A stretch of 64,000 bases of DNA from Cycloclasticus sp. (GTDB taxonomy: Bacteria; Pseudomonadota; Gammaproteobacteria; Methylococcales; Cycloclasticaceae). Below are positions 44,986-56,476 of this stretch, piece by piece. Position numbers and translations under genes: made by a program. The stretch's first letter is position 1. Each line of letters begins with the position of its first letter. The stretch covers positions 1 through 64,000 of the forward strand of contig NVUJ01000001.1 in the NCBI GenBank assembly GCA_002733135.1. Reading direction: 5' to 3'. The notes beneath the pieces were generated by a model. That model was not told the origin of the DNA, searched no databases, and saw nothing but the letters and a program-made list of their open reading frames with translations.

Positions 44986-45834
44986 TTAGTTATGCGGCAT
45001 AAAATGTGCTTCAACGAAGCCGATTTGGTGGAGCCTTACACGTATGGGGTCAGCTTGCGAGATATTAATATAGGGTCCAACTTGTACGCGATATAGTGGG
45101 CTCGTAGAACTGTTATCCGTCGTGATAACAATGTTAGTGATGTCGACCTCGATTAATTTGTTTTTCAGTTTTATTGCGTTATCTAAGCTTTCAAATGCAC
45201 CCACCTGAATAAATAAAAGGCCCTTGTGAGCCAACATTGGGCGCGTTGTATCAAGGGGGTGAGAAGGTGTCGATATGCTTGTCTGTGTTGTCTGCTTGTC
45301 TAAGTCGTTATATGACGATGCGTTGATAGCCCGAATAGCAACGGGCGATGTGCCACTTTTTAGTGTGCCAAGTTTGGCGGCAGCTGCATACGACAAGTCA
45401 ATAACCCGTCCGCCATGAAAAGGCCCACGATCATTGACCCTGACAATTATCTTTTTGCCATTTGATAAATTGGTGACTTCTACATATGTTGGGATAGGTA
45501 AGGTCTTGTGTGCAGCGGTCATTGCGTACATATCGTATATTTCACCGTTGGATGTATTATTTCCGTGAAATTTGGTGCCGTACCAAGAAGCCATGCCTTG
45601 TTGGGAAAACCCTACGCTCGATGAAAGGACATAATATGTTTTACCAAACACCTCGTAAGAACTTGGGTTGCCGCCGCGGCTTTTAGGCTCATCCTTTGGA
45701 ACGGCATCGGGTGTTAGCTCAATGTTGTCAGGGTGAACAGTTGGAGCGCTATCGCTAATGATGGGTTTATGCGTGCTGCATGCTGTCAGCAAACTGGAAA
45801 GGGTGATCAATATAAAAATGAAACGTATAAGCAT
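44986..45834 (-). CDS. rlpA: Septal ring lytic transglycosylase/lipoprotein
   Basis: 282 residues. Lipobox LTAC after a hydrophobic leader. The double-psi beta-barrel is seen in GMASWYGTKFHGNNTSNGE and VRVNDRGPFHGGRVIDLS with its catalytic residues, then a C-terminal SPOR domain (about 205-280) that binds denuded glycan. RlpA cleaves naked glycan strands at the septum in Pseudomonas. It lies 3 bp after mltB. Confidence 0.93.
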   Translation of the reverse strand: MLIRFIFILITLSSLLTACSTHKPIISDSAPTVHPDNIELTPDAVPKDEPKSRGGNPSSYEVFGKTYYVLSSSVGFSQQGMASWYGTKFHGNNTSNGEIYDMYAMTAAHKTLPIPTYVEVTNLSNGKKIIVRVNDRGPFHGGRVIDLSYAAAAKLGTLKSGTSPVAIRAINASSYNDLDKQTTQTSISTPSHPLDTTRPMLAHKGLLFIQVGAFESLDNAIKLKNKLIEVDITNIVITTDNSSTSPLYRVQVGPYINISQADPIRVRLHQIGFVEAHFMPHN

Positions 45835-45837
45835 CGT

Positions 45838-46842
45838 TTATAGGTCAGTTGCCCCTTTTTTAATTTCTTGTGCTAGTTGATAGACTGCCATGGCGTAGAG
45901 ATGGCTGTGGTTGTATCGGGTGATGACGTAAAAATTTTCAAATGTTAACCAAAATTCCGAGTGGTCTTTTTGTTTTAGTTCAAGTAATTTAACAATCGTA
46001 TCATCGGCTAAATTTACAGGTGTTTTTACTTGTTGCAGCGTTAATTCTTTTAGTTTGTTTTTTGGCTTTAATGAACGGTTAAGCAGTTTCTCATAGGCAT
46101 TACCAGTCACTTCAGTTTGTAAGGTGATTAATGGCGAATTTTTCCATCCGTGTTTGGCAAAATAATTAGCAACACTGTTAATAATATCTGCGTTGCTATC
46201 CCATAAATCGCGCTTGTTATCATTGTCGCCATCTACTGCGTAGGCTCTATAACTACTTGAAATAAATTGCGATTTCCCCATCGCTCCTGCGTATGAACCT
46301 TTAGGTTTGCGCGGGTCAAAGCCTTCTTCACGGCACAATAACAAGAAGTGCTCTAACTCACGCTTGAAAAACGTCGCCCTTTTAGGAAAATGAAAGCCTA
46401 AAGTGGTTAATGAGTCGAGCACTTTGAAAGAGCCGGTATTGCCGCCGTAACGTGTTTCCACGCCAATAATGGCGACAATAATTTCAACTGGAACGCCGTA
46501 GTTATTTGCCGCTTGATTTAACAATTCTTTATTGTCTTTCCAAAATTTAATACCGCCATTAATACGGTTAGATTTTAGAAAAATCTTACGGTATTGATGC
46601 CACTCCAAGCGTTTTTCCGCTGGGGAAGACATGGCTTTTAATATGCTGGGTTGTAATGTGGCTTCACTTAATAAGTCACTCAATTCATTTTTATCAAATT
46701 GGTGCTTAGCCACCATTTTTTCGATAAAATCATGATAAATATTTTGATCGATAGTTGGTTTAGTTGCACATGCGCTGAGCGATGTGAAAGCGAGAGTGCA
46801 TACTAATAGTATGCGTGAAGAAAATAATAATGTTGTTTGCAT
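45838..46842 (-). CDS. mltB: Membrane-bound lytic murein transglycosylase B
   Basis: 334 residues. A signal with lipobox LSAC, then the SLT-B fold: VPVEIIVAIIGVETRYGGNTG contains the catalytic Glu, and SYAGAMGKSQFISSSYRAYA is diagnostic. It cleaves MurNAc-GlcNAc bonds from the inner leaflet of the outer membrane. Located between rodA and rlpA. Confidence 0.95.
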   Translation of the reverse strand: MQTTLLFSSRILLVCTLAFTSLSACATKPTIDQNIYHDFIEKMVAKHQFDKNELSDLLSEATLQPSILKAMSSPAEKRLEWHQYRKIFLKSNRINGGIKFWKDNKELLNQAANNYGVPVEIIVAIIGVETRYGGNTGSFKVLDSLTTLGFHFPKRATFFKRELEHFLLLCREEGFDPRKPKGSYAGAMGKSQFISSSYRAYAVDGDNDNKRDLWDSNADIINSVANYFAKHGWKNSPLITLQTEVTGNAYEKLLNRSLKPKNKLKELTLQQVKTPVNLADDTIVKLLELKQKDHSEFWLTFENFYVITRYNHSHLYAMAVYQLAQEIKKGATDL

Positions 46843-46851
46843 AACCTGTCC

Positions 46852-47988
46852 TTAGGTTGAAAGTAATTTTCGATGTGTATGTATAGACATAAGAATGCCA
46901 AACCCTAGCAATATTGTCACCATAGATGTGCCACCATAACTGACCAATGGTAAAGGTACACCAACGACAGGTAAAATACCCGTTACCATGCCGACATTTA
47001 CGAATAGATAGATAAAAAATGTAAAGGCTAAGCTGCCAGCCAGCAATCTAGAAAAGGTATCTTGTGCCTGGGTTGCGATATAAATGGACCGAATAAAGAT
47101 GAATAAGTATATCGATAAAAGGCCAATGCAACCGATTAAGCCAAATTCTTCAGAAAACACTGCAAAGATAAAGTCTGTAGAACTTTCTGGTAAAAATTCC
47201 AACCTGGCTTGTGAGCCGTTCATCCACCCTTTGCCGTTAATACCACCTGACCCAATGGCAATTTTGGATTGAATGATATGGTAACCTGCGCCTAACGGAT
47301 CATCTTCCGGATTTAAAAATGTTAGTACACGCTGCTGTTGGTAGTCTTTCATGTAGTTCCATAGGACTGGGGCCAATGCGCCAATAGACGCAGCAACACC
47401 TAGGATTAAGCGCCAAGAAATACCCGCTAAAAATAAAACAGCTAAGCCCGAGCTAGCGATTAAAATAGCGGTGCCTAAATCGGGCTGTTTCGCGATTAGA
47501 GCCGTGGGAATGACGATAAAAATAGTAGCCAAGACAATGTGTTTTAATTTGGGTGGTAGACGCCTTTCCGCTATGTACCATGCAATCATCATAGGTGTGG
47601 CGAGCTTTAAGAGTTCTGATGGCTGAAATCGAAACACACCTAAGTCTAACCAACGTTGCGCACCTTTACCGATGTCTCCCACAAACAGCACGCTCAACAA
47701 AAGCACGATACCCGCCAAGAAAAGCCAAGGGGTGAATATCTTTAGAATATGGGGTGGAATCTGTGCAATCAATAACATGGCAAAAAACGCTACGCCTAGA
47801 CGAGTTATTTGGCGTTGTAACAAGGAAACATCATCTTGACCGGAGCTCATTAAAATAAAAAGACCCATGGATGACAAAGCAATTAATAAAACCAATAGTG
47901 TCACGTCGATATGCAGGCGTTGCATTAGGTTGCCTTTTCTACGGTGATGATGGCTAGCGCGACTGTTATGGTTGTAAACTGAATTCAT
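46852..47988 (-). CDS. rodA: Rod-shape peptidoglycan polymerase (SEDS)
   Basis: 378 residues, about ten membrane segments. The SEDS loop (TFLNPEDDPLGAGYHIIQSK, then ESSTDFIFAVFSEEFGLIG) holds the catalytic Asp. It polymerises glycan with PBP2 (mrdA, 4 bp upstream). An internal ATG at residue 22 (MQRLHIDVTLL) has an AAAGG about 7 bases upstream and may be the true start; the His/Arg-rich first 21 residues look odd. Confidence 0.95.
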   Translation of the reverse strand: MNSVYNHNSRASHHHRRKGNLMQRLHIDVTLLVLLIALSSMGLFILMSSGQDDVSLLQRQITRLGVAFFAMLLIAQIPPHILKIFTPWLFLAGIVLLLSVLFVGDIGKGAQRWLDLGVFRFQPSELLKLATPMMIAWYIAERRLPPKLKHIVLATIFIVIPTALIAKQPDLGTAILIASSGLAVLFLAGISWRLILGVAASIGALAPVLWNYMKDYQQQRVLTFLNPEDDPLGAGYHIIQSKIAIGSGGINGKGWMNGSQARLEFLPESSTDFIFAVFSEEFGLIGCIGLLSIYLFIFIRSIYIATQAQDTFSRLLAGSLAFTFFIYLFVNVGMVTGILPVVGVPLPLVSYGGTSMVTILLGFGILMSIHTHRKLLST

Positions 47989-47992
47989 GGTG

Positions 47993-49813
47993 TTATTTTA
48001 TGTATTGATCGAACATTGCACGGGCAATGGGTGCAGCAACTGAACCACCGTGGCCACCATTTTCTACAATAACGGCTATGGCTAATTGCGGCTTATCCAC
48101 GGGTGCGAAAGCAATGAATAAGGCGTGATCTTTGAGGTGTTCAACCACGGTGTTTTCATCATATTTTTCATCTTGCTTGATACTAAAGACTTGAGCGGTT
48201 CCAGTTTTACCCGCCATCTTAAAAGCAGCGTCTTCACTGATTTTACGCGCTGTGCCTCTTGGACTATTAACGACATCGTACATGGCATCAATGATGATAT
48301 CCCAATTTTTCTCGGTGTTTAATGAAACGGGTGTGTTTTGCTTAGGATTAACCAATACGCTGTTAATTTTAGCCACCAACGAGGGGGTGTAAGCGGTGCC
48401 CTTGTTGGCAAGAACTGCTGTGGCTTGGGCCAGTTGCAGTGGAGTGGTGAGATTGAATCCCTGGCCAATGCCTGCGATTAGTGTTTCACCAGGGTACCAA
48501 GCGGTGTTGCGGCTACGTTTTTTCCATTCTCGAGAAGGTAATAAGCCGCTGCGCTCACCTAATAAATCGACACCCGTTTTTTGACCAAAGCCGAAGAGAT
48601 TTAAAAACTGATGCATGCGATCAATTTTTAGTTCGTGGGCCAAAGTGTAAAAATAAACGTCACAAGATTGTACGATTGCCTTGTGCAAGGTTGTTGAGCC
48701 ATGGCCGCCTTTTTTCCAATCTCGGTACTTATGTTCTTGTTTAGGTAGTTGATAGTAGCCAGGGCAGAAGGTTTGTTGATGAGGTGAAATGACGGTTTTT
48801 TCAAGCCCAGCTAAGCCTAAAAAAGGTTTCAGCGTCGAACCAGGTGGATACTGCCCTCGGAGAAATCGATTAAATAGTGGCCGCTTGGGTGATTTTCGAA
48901 GCGCATCGTAAGACGTTTGATTTATACCACGTGCAAATAAATTGCTATTAAAACCGGGCTTACTGATTAGTGCACGCACAGCGCCTGTTTTAGTGTCAAT
49001 GGCGGCGATTGCGCCAGTGTAGGCACCTAAAGCATCGTAGGCGACTCGCTGAAGATTGATGTCAATGTTTAATGTTAGGTTACTGCCAGATATTGGGGGC
49101 GCATAACTGATGACATTAACCGTTCGACCGTGTGATGTGTTTTCTGTTTGCTGGTAACCGACATTTCCGTGAAGTTGCTGTTCATAGCTCCTCTCTATGC
49201 CTGTTTTCCCTATATGTCGTGTGCCACGATAGTTGACGGGGTCGATGATCTTTAGTTCTTTCTGATTAATAGCACCCACATAACCAACAACATGTGAAGT
49301 TAGTTCAGGAAATGTATAGCGCCTAAGGGGGCGCGCTTGAATGTCGACACCGGCAAAAAGGTGACGTTTTGCAGAAAAAATCGCTACTTCTGTTTCATTC
49401 AAACGGTTTCTTAAAGGCGTGCTTGAGAAACGTTTTTGTAGCCGGCGCCGTTTATGGAATACCTGTATTTCATCGTCAGAAACGGGCAGAATCGCTCGTA
49501 ATTGCTGAATTGTTTTATCTAAGTCTTCAATTTGTTCTGGTATTAACTCAAGGCTAAAACTCGGATAGTTTTCCGCTAAGACTTGACCATGGGTGTCGAA
49601 TATAAGGCCTCTAACGGGATTAATGACGGACAACTTAACTCGATTATTTTGTGCGAGGTCAGCGTATTTTTCGTGTGTTTCTATTTGCAAGTACGCCAAT
49701 CTTGCAATAAGGAAAAAAAACAAAACAAGAACGAAAATGATGAGTGCAAAACAGCGGCCAAAAAACAGTCTATTTTCTTGATGGGTATTTTTGAGATCGA
49801 AGCTCGTTTTCAT
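47993..49813 (-). CDS. mrdA: Penicillin-binding protein 2
   Basis: 606 residues. One N-terminal membrane helix (CFALIIFVLVLFFFLIARL), a pedestal domain, then the transpeptidase with PGSTLKP (SxxK), SCD (SxN) and KTGTAQ. It cross-links new wall during elongation with RodA. Between mreD (5 bp) and rodA. Confidence 0.96.
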   Translation of the reverse strand: MKTSFDLKNTHQENRLFFGRCFALIIFVLVLFFFLIARLAYLQIETHEKYADLAQNNRVKLSVINPVRGLIFDTHGQVLAENYPSFSLELIPEQIEDLDKTIQQLRAILPVSDDEIQVFHKRRRLQKRFSSTPLRNRLNETEVAIFSAKRHLFAGVDIQARPLRRYTFPELTSHVVGYVGAINQKELKIIDPVNYRGTRHIGKTGIERSYEQQLHGNVGYQQTENTSHGRTVNVISYAPPISGSNLTLNIDINLQRVAYDALGAYTGAIAAIDTKTGAVRALISKPGFNSNLFARGINQTSYDALRKSPKRPLFNRFLRGQYPPGSTLKPFLGLAGLEKTVISPHQQTFCPGYYQLPKQEHKYRDWKKGGHGSTTLHKAIVQSCDVYFYTLAHELKIDRMHQFLNLFGFGQKTGVDLLGERSGLLPSREWKKRSRNTAWYPGETLIAGIGQGFNLTTPLQLAQATAVLANKGTAYTPSLVAKINSVLVNPKQNTPVSLNTEKNWDIIIDAMYDVVNSPRGTARKISEDAAFKMAGKTGTAQVFSIKQDEKYDENTVVEHLKDHALFIAFAPVDKPQLAIAVIVENGGHGGSVAAPIARAMFDQYIK

Positions 49814-49818
49814 CTGTC

Positions 49819-50304
49819 TTATTGAACTCTAAACCTTCTTCTGCTTAGCCTTAAAATGGCAAACATAATGGGCCAGCATATTCCACTCGTTATAGCTTGC
49901 AGCCAATATTGATAACCCACGTTCAGCTGGTTATTTAACTGACTAATCCAAAGTGATAGAAGTTGTAAAAAAAGAAAAAAGAAAACAATGAAAATGGCTT
50001 GTTGCCAGATTCGATTGTTTCTAATTCTAGAATAGAATTGATGGCCGAAATAGGCGGCTATGCTAAAAATTAAAGTATTTTGCCCAAGCATACTGCCGGT
50101 TAATACGTCGAACAATAAGCCCGTTGTCCAGCCTGTTCCTATGCTTACTTTGTGAGGAAGTGCAATGCTCCAGTATAACAATGTTAGGAGGGTCCAATTA
50201 GGCATTAAGATAGCGATTTGGTTCGACCAAGGCAAGATGTTTAAGCACATGGTGATAAACAAAGAAAAGTAGATGATTAAACCGCCCGATGACTTAGCGT
50301 GCAT
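49819..50304 (-). CDS. mreD: Rod shape-determining protein MreD
   Basis: 161 residues, five hydrophobic helices. NWTLLTLLYWSIALPHKVSIGTGWTTGLLFDVLTG is the MreD signature region (shown in part). Membrane scaffold of the elongasome. Its ATG overlaps the mreC stop by 11 bases. Confidence 0.94.
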   Translation of the reverse strand: MHAKSSGGLIIYFSLFITMCLNILPWSNQIAILMPNWTLLTLLYWSIALPHKVSIGTGWTTGLLFDVLTGSMLGQNTLIFSIAAYFGHQFYSRIRNNRIWQQAIFIVFFFLFLQLLSLWISQLNNQLNVGYQYWLQAITSGICWPIMFAILRLSRRRFRVQ

Positions 50305-51178
50305 TAGCTTCTACAGGGTCTAATTTTTCGCTGGTCTCTGGAAGTAAAGAGAGCGCTTCTTGACGATGCCAAACCAGCAACACTTCATGTGTATTGTTTA
50401 TGTTTGCAATAGGTTGTGCTTCCACGTGCATAAAGGCTTCGCCGGGCAAAGGGGACAGTTTGCTTATAGTTGCAACTGGGTAACCTTTAGGAAAAACACC
50501 ACCGAGACCAGAACTGCTCAAGATGTCACCTTCAAGTAAGTCTGTATTGTGGGGCAAATAAAGTACGGATAACGTATCTTTTGCACCTTGCCCAACGACG
50601 ATGGTCTTCAGTCCGGTCCGATTGATTTCTACAGGGATAGCATGATTGGGGTCGGTAATGAGCATGATGGATGAAGTTAGTGGGTTAACTTGTACTATTT
50701 GTCCGATGACGCCATCTGCATTGATGGCTGCTTGACCCGCAAAAAGATTGAAACGGTGTCCTTTATCTATAACTATGTGTTGCGTAGTTGGGTTTAAATT
50801 TACCTTCAGCAGTGAAGCGGCAATAAATTGTTCACCTAATTTAAACGATGATTCAAGAAGGTTGTGCAGGCGGGTGTTTTCTTTTTCAATGGCATCGAAT
50901 TTTTGCAATCTAGCTTTAAGCATTAACGATTCGTTCTTTAGTTGAATATTTTCTTCCATTAAAGCGGCGCGATCAGCGTTGCTTTCAGTGAAAAACGAAT
51001 AAGCTTTGCTTGGTAGGTCTATAACGACCAATATGGGGTGAACGATAAACGAGAGACTATCTTTAACGCGATTAAGGTAGTTAGTTTGATGGGCAATTAT
51101 CAGCAACAGTATAGAGATGATAATAGCCGCTATAAAGCGGGTATTGCTGGAAGGGCCTTTTGAGAAAATGGGTTTTAT
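50294..51178 (-). CDS. mreC: Rod shape-determining protein MreC
   Basis: 294 residues from an AUA start. The first residues KPIFSKGPSSNTRFIAAIII match the conserved MreC N-terminus (cytosolic KPIFS-GPS, then the single membrane helix). They are followed by a coiled coil (about 60-110) and the periplasmic double beta-barrel with GDILSSSGLGGVFPKGYPVA. The codon where MreC proteins begin with Met is ATA, with AAGGGG 8 bases upstream. The track start (TTG 51106) lies inside the membrane helix and cannot be right. Links PBP2/RodA to MreB. Confidence 0.93.
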   Translation of the reverse strand: MKPIFSKGPSSNTRFIAAIIISILLLIIAHQTNYLNRVKDSLSFIVHPILVVIDLPSKAYSFFTESNADRAALMEENIQLKNESLMLKARLQKFDAIEKENTRLHNLLESSFKLGEQFIAASLLKVNLNPTTQHIVIDKGHRFNLFAGQAAINADGVIGQIVQVNPLTSSIMLITDPNHAIPVEINRTGLKTIVVGQGAKDTLSVLYLPHNTDLLEGDILSSSGLGGVFPKGYPVATISKLSPLPGEAFMHVEAQPIANINNTHEVLLVWHRQEALSLLPETSEKLDPVEANAR

Positions 51179-51192
51179 GATGAAAGCCCCTT
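51176..51192 (-). promoter_or_regulatory. Ribosome site and non-canonical AUA start of mreC
   Basis: On the minus strand AAGGGG, ctttc, ATC, ATA AAA CCC ATT TTC. The Shine-Dalgarno is 5 bases from ATC and 8 from ATA. The conserved KPIF follows ATA. There is no ATG, GTG, TTG or CTG in frame until 24 codons later, inside the membrane helix. Confidence 0.6.
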
Positions 51193-51195
51193 TTC

Positions 51196-52287
<1,092 letters not shown>

Positions 52288-52363
52288 TTACCCCTTTGGG
52301 CAAGGCGCGATTTGTGTTAATTTGCACGGTTTTAAAGTACGAATTAAATAAAGAGGTCATTCT

Positions 52364-52651
52364 ATGTCAATTCAGTCAGAAGATGTATTGAAAATAGCAC
52401 ATTTGGCGAGACTAGGTATTCAGGATGAGCAAGTGGAATCATATGCTTCAGATTTAACGAATATCATGGGTTTAGTTGAGCAAATGAATCAGGTCGATAC
52501 GACGGGTATTGAGCCTATGGCACACCCATTGGATCAAGTTCAACGATTAAGACCAGATGTCGTGTCAGAAAAAAACCAACGTGAAGCCTTGCAAAAAAAC
52601 GCGCCAGATATTCAAGATGGGTTGTTTTTGGTGCCGCGGGTTATTGAGTAG
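52364..52651 (+). CDS. gatC: Asp/Glu-tRNA amidotransferase subunit C
   Basis: 95 residues. VLKIAHLARLG at the N-terminus and RLRPDVV followed by LFLVPRVIE at the C-terminus are diagnostic. It stabilises GatAB, which makes Gln-tRNA or Asn-tRNA by transamidation. Ribosome site AAAGAGGT is 6 bases before the ATG. First of gatCAB. Confidence 0.96.
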   Translation: MSIQSEDVLKIAHLARLGIQDEQVESYASDLTNIMGLVEQMNQVDTTGIEPMAHPLDQVQRLRPDVVSEKNQREALQKNAPDIQDGLFLVPRVIE

Positions 52652-52674
52652 TCAAATTTAACTAGATAAAAACA

Positions 52675-54138
52675 ATGTATAACAAATCATTAAAAGAGCT
52701 TTCAATAAGCCTACAAAATAGAGACATCTCTAGCGTTGAACTGAGCCAATATTTCTTAGACCGTATCAAGCATTTTGATGGAGAAATAAATAGCGTTATC
52801 ACCTTAAATGAGGATGCCGCACTGTTGGCAGCTGAACAGGCAGATAAAAACATTCAGTCTGGTAAAGCAGGCTTATTAACAGGTATACCTTTGTTACACA
52901 AAGATATTTTTTGTACACAAGGGTTAAGAACCAGTTGCGGGTCGAAGATGTTAGATAATTTTATCGCGCCTTATACAGCAACAGCTGTCAGTCAGCTCGA
53001 ACAAGCGGGCGCAGTGATGCTGGGTAAAACCAATATGGACGAGTTTGCGATGGGCTCTTCAAACGAGACCAGTTTTTATGGTGGCGTTAAAAACCCTTGG
53101 GACTTAAATACGGTACCAGGTGGTTCGTCAGGTGGATCTGCTGCTGCGGTTGCTGCTCGGTTAGCGCCATTGGCTAGTGGCACAGATACCGGTGGCTCGA
53201 TTCGTCAACCAGCCGCTTTTTGTGGTATCACGGGTATAAAACCGACGTACGGTAGGGTATCTCGTTATGGCATGATTGCCTTTGCCTCTAGTTTGGATCA
53301 AGGAGGTGCATTTGCAAAAAGCGCTGAAGATGCAGCGGTTATGCTGCAAGCCATGTCAGGTTTCGACGAAAAGGACTCGACCAGTGTGGATAGGCCAGTA
53401 GATGATTTATTGGACCATTTAGGTGATTCCATTAAAGGTCTAACTATTGGCCTACCCAAAGAGTTTTTTACGGATGATTTAGACAATGATATTCGAGAAA
53501 AAGTAGAAGCGGCTGTTGATGCTCTTAAATCAGCTGGTGCGAATATAAAAGAAATTAGTTTGCCAAATATTAACTTATCAGTGCCGGCATATTATGTGGT
53601 GGCACCGGCAGAATGTTCAGCGAATCTATCACGTTTTGACGGAGTTCGTTTTGGCCATCGTTGTGATTCACCAAAAGATTTAGAAGATTTATATAAACGG
53701 TCACGAGGTGAAGGGTTTGGTGATGAGGTAAAGCGTAGAATTATGATTGGTGCCTATGTGTTATCTGCCGGTTATTACGATGCGTATTACAAAAAAGCAC
53801 AGCAGGTTCGCCGTTTAATACGAGAAGATTTCGCGCAAGCCTTTAAAGAAGTGGATATTATTGCTAGCGCCACAGCGCCTTCAGTTGCCTTCTCAGCAGG
53901 TGAGAAAAAAGATGACCCAGTATCTATGTACTTGTCGGATATATTTACTATTGGTGTTAATTTAGCGGGTTTACCTGGAATGTCTGTGCCCTGTGGTTTT
54001 GTCGATAAAAAACCCGTTGGCTTGCAATTGATAGGTAATTATTTTGAAGAATCACGCTTACTCAATGTCGCGCATCAATACCAACAATTAACCGATTGGC
54101 ACCTTGCTGTGCCCGCTGGCTACGAGAAGGAGGTATAG
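52675..54138 (+). CDS. gatA: Asp/Glu-tRNA amidotransferase subunit A
   Basis: 487 residues, amidase signature family. The Ser-cisSer-Lys triad is visible in [22 protein letters not shown] and [16 protein letters not shown]. It releases ammonia from glutamine for GatB. 23 bp after gatC and 2 bp before gatB. Confidence 0.97.
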   Translation: MYNKSLKELSISLQNRDISSVELSQYFLDRIKHFDGEINSVITLNEDAALLAAEQADKNIQSGKAGLLTGIPLLHKDIFCTQGLRTSCGSKMLDNFIAPYTATAVSQLEQAGAVMLGKTNMDEFAMGSSNETSFYGGVKNPWDLNTVPGGSSGGSAAAVAARLAPLASGTDTGGSIRQPAAFCGITGIKPTYGRVSRYGMIAFASSLDQGGAFAKSAEDAAVMLQAMSGFDEKDSTSVDRPVDDLLDHLGDSIKGLTIGLPKEFFTDDLDNDIREKVEAAVDALKSAGANIKEISLPNINLSVPAYYVVAPAECSANLSRFDGVRFGHRCDSPKDLEDLYKRSRGEGFGDEVKRRIMIGAYVLSAGYYDAYYKKAQQVRRLIREDFAQAFKEVDIIASATAPSVAFSAGEKKDDPVSMYLSDIFTIGVNLAGLPGMSVPCGFVDKKPVGLQLIGNYFEESRLLNVAHQYQQLTDWHLAVPAGYEKEV

Positions 54139-54140
54139 GC

Positions 54141-55574
54141 ATGCAATGGGAAACAGTTATTGGGCTTGAAATACACGCTCAACTTGCGACAAAATCTAAA
54201 ATCTTCTCCGGCGCATCAACCGCGTATGGCGCGGAACCGAATACGCAAGCTTGTGCGGTTGATTTGGGTTTGCCTGGAACATTGCCAGTTTTGAACGAAC
54301 AAGCCGTACGTTTCGCCGTTAAATTTGGTTTAGCGATTGGCGCGCATATTGCGCCGTATTCTGTGTTTGCGCGTAAAAATTATTTCTACCCAGATTTACC
54401 CAAAGGTTACCAAACCAGTCAATTTGATAAACCAATAGTCGGCTTAGGTCAGATTGATATTGTGGTCGATGGGGAAATAAAAACTATCGGCGTGACGCGT
54501 GCGCATTTGGAAGAAGATGCGGGTAAATCCTTGCATGAAGATTACCAAGGCATGACCGGGGTAGATTTAAACCGTGCTGGTACCCCGTTGTTAGAAATAG
54601 TCTCTGAGCCAGATATGCGTTCATCTGCTGAAGCGGTGGCGTATGTTAAAAAATTGCATACCTTGGTACAGTACCTAGGTATTTGTGACGGTAATATGCA
54701 AGAAGGTTCGTTTCGTTGCGATGTGAACGTGTCTGTTAGACCGATGGGTCAGGAAGAATTTGGCACGCGTGCTGAGATTAAAAACTTAAATTCATTTCGG
54801 TTTATAGAAAAAGCGATTGCTCATGAAGTGGAGCGCCAAATTGATGTGATTGAGTCGGGTGGTAAAGTTGTACAAGAAACTCGCTTATATGATTCGAATA
54901 AAGATGAAACGCGCTCAATGCGTTCCAAAGAAGAAGCGAATGATTATCGATATTTCCCTTGTCCTGATTTATTGCCGGTTGAAATCACGTCTGAATTATT
55001 GGATGACATGCGGGACAGTTTGCCGGAATTACCAGCGGCAAAAAAACAACGCTTTCAGCAGCAATATGGCTTGAATGAATACGATTCTGATGTATTAACA
55101 ACGCAGCGTGCGATGGCTAACTTTTACGAAGATGCCGTGAACTTCGCAGATGCAGAGTCCAAATTGGTAGCAAATTGGGTAATGGGCGAGTTAAGCGCAG
55201 GCCTTAACCAACATAGTCTGACTATTTCGACCAGCCCCGTTAGTGCGGAACGTCTAGGCGGGTTGGTGAAGAGAATTGCGGATCAGACCATATCGGGTAA
55301 AATTGCCAAGAAAGTGTTTGAATTTATGTGGGGTAGTGAATCATCAGCCGATGAGATTATTGAACGCGAAGGCTTGATGCAAATCTCAGATACAGGTGAG
55401 TTGGAAAAGATTATTGACCAGCTGATGGCGGATAATGAAGCTCAAGTAGAGCAGTTCCGTGCGGGTAAAACGAAAGTATTGGGCTTTTTCGTCGGTAGCA
55501 TTATGAAGCAAACCCAAGGTAAGGCGAACCCCCAAGAGGTAAATAAGCTGCTGCAAGAAAAACTGAAAGAATAG
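54141..55574 (+). CDS. gatB: Asp/Glu-tRNA amidotransferase subunit B
   Basis: 477 residues from ATG 54141 (GGAGG nearby upstream); the track start 54096 lies inside gat[34 protein letters not shown] and the C-terminal YqeY-like tRNA-binding tail are present. Kinase/transamidase subunit. Confidence 0.97.
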   Translation: MQWETVIGLEIHAQLATKSKIFSGASTAYGAEPNTQACAVDLGLPGTLPVLNEQAVRFAVKFGLAIGAHIAPYSVFARKNYFYPDLPKGYQTSQFDKPIVGLGQIDIVVDGEIKTIGVTRAHLEEDAGKSLHEDYQGMTGVDLNRAGTPLLEIVSEPDMRSSAEAVAYVKKLHTLVQYLGICDGNMQEGSFRCDVNVSVRPMGQEEFGTRAEIKNLNSFRFIEKAIAHEVERQIDVIESGGKVVQETRLYDSNKDETRSMRSKEEANDYRYFPCPDLLPVEITSELLDDMRDSLPELPAAKKQRFQQQYGLNEYDSDVLTTQRAMANFYEDAVNFADAESKLVANWVMGELSAGLNQHSLTISTSPVSAERLGGLVKRIADQTISGKIAKKVFEFMWGSESSADEIIEREGLMQISDTGELEKIIDQLMADNEAQVEQFRAGKTKVLGFFVGSIMKQTQGKANPQEVNKLLQEKLKE

Positions 55575-55623
55575 TTGTTTCCAGCGGTTCTATTTAGAAG
55601 ATGAATAAATGAGAGAAATATCT

Positions 55624-56034
55624 ATGAATATTGTAAAAATCATTACTACCGTAACCATTTTTTTATTTCTAGTCGGCTGTGAGAATGACGCAAAGGTGGT
55701 TGAAGAAAAACAGGTTGAAATTACCAAGCCGACGGCCAAAATGGTTGAGGTTACGGCTGAAAAAGTCGATGCTAAGGCAGGTGTTAAGCAAACTGAGGTG
55801 ATGCAAATTGATGCAGAAATTCGCCGTATTGAGGAGAAGTTAAAAACCAAGCCGACCGTTAAAGGCTGGATGTTAGTTGGCGATGCACATATGTACCTTA
55901 AACGTTATAAAGAAGCGGCAGGCGCCTATAATGATGCATACATGTTAAGTGGTCAGGCGGCGGCGCCACGAAAAAAACTAAAAAATGCGATGTACTATGT
56001 CGGCTTAGAAAAAGCTAATCGTAGTCAGCAATGA
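55624..56034 (+). CDS. Small TPR-like lipoprotein
   Basis: 136 residues from ATG 55624. Signal with lipobox LVGC. A Lys/Glu/Val-rich linker is followed by a single TPR-like pair of helices (WMLVGDAHMYLKRYKEAAGA). An upstream ATG at 55609 would add five residues. It resembles the C-terminal part of CcmH/NrfG-like TPR proteins. Function unknown. Confidence 0.75.
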   Translation: MNIVKIITTVTIFLFLVGCENDAKVVEEKQVEITKPTAKMVEVTAEKVDAKAGVKQTEVMQIDAEIRRIEEKLKTKPTVKGWMLVGDAHMYLKRYKEAAGAYNDAYMLSGQAAAPRKKLKNAMYYVGLEKANRSQQ

Positions 56035-56043
56035 TTCGCTTAG

Positions 56044-56466
56044 TTATTCTTCTTTCATGCGCAGGGTTATTTCTACGATGTTTTCATCGTGAAGTAACTT
56101 GAAGCAACGCATTTCCAATACACCTTTAGTATTTAACGACACAATTAAGTAGTGTGCATCGGGGTAGGCGGTGAGCTCAATGTCGGTTGCAGATGGGATA
56201 GCAGGTGCGGTTGGGTGTGAGTGGAAAATCGCGAACAGGTCTTGTTTGTTATTTCTCATCGTCGTCATCGCGTTCAGTTGTTCTTCTGGGGCCATTAAAA
56301 ACCGTGTGTTAGGTTCTTCGGCAACGTTTTGTACGGGATAAAAAGCGTAGTCTCCTGATGTGCTTTTTCCAACTAAACCACAAACCTCTTGCTGTTGGGA
56401 TAGTTGCGCGCAGTGCAGTAGTTCATTGACGAGTTTACGAGGTAGTTCAATTTCTGTGTTATGCAT
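56044..56466 (-). CDS. JAMM/MPN family metalloprotease-like protein
   Basis: 140 residues. The JAMM zinc motif is complete: EVCGL supplies the Glu, FHSHPTAPAIPSATDIE the His-x-His and later Ser/Asp. Bacterial single-domain members include Mec+/RadC-type peptidases that trim ubiquitin-like sulfur carriers. No sulfur-carrier gene is nearby, so the target is unknown. It follows prmC by about 10 bp, likely cotranscribed. Confidence 0.85.
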   Translation of the reverse strand: MHNTEIELPRKLVNELLHCAQLSQQQEVCGLVGKSTSGDYAFYPVQNVAEEPNTRFLMAPEEQLNAMTTMRNNKQDLFAIFHSHPTAPAIPSATDIELTAYPDAHYLIVSLNTKGVLEMRCFKLLHDENIVEITLRMKEE

Positions 56467-56476
56467 GGTTGGCTCT

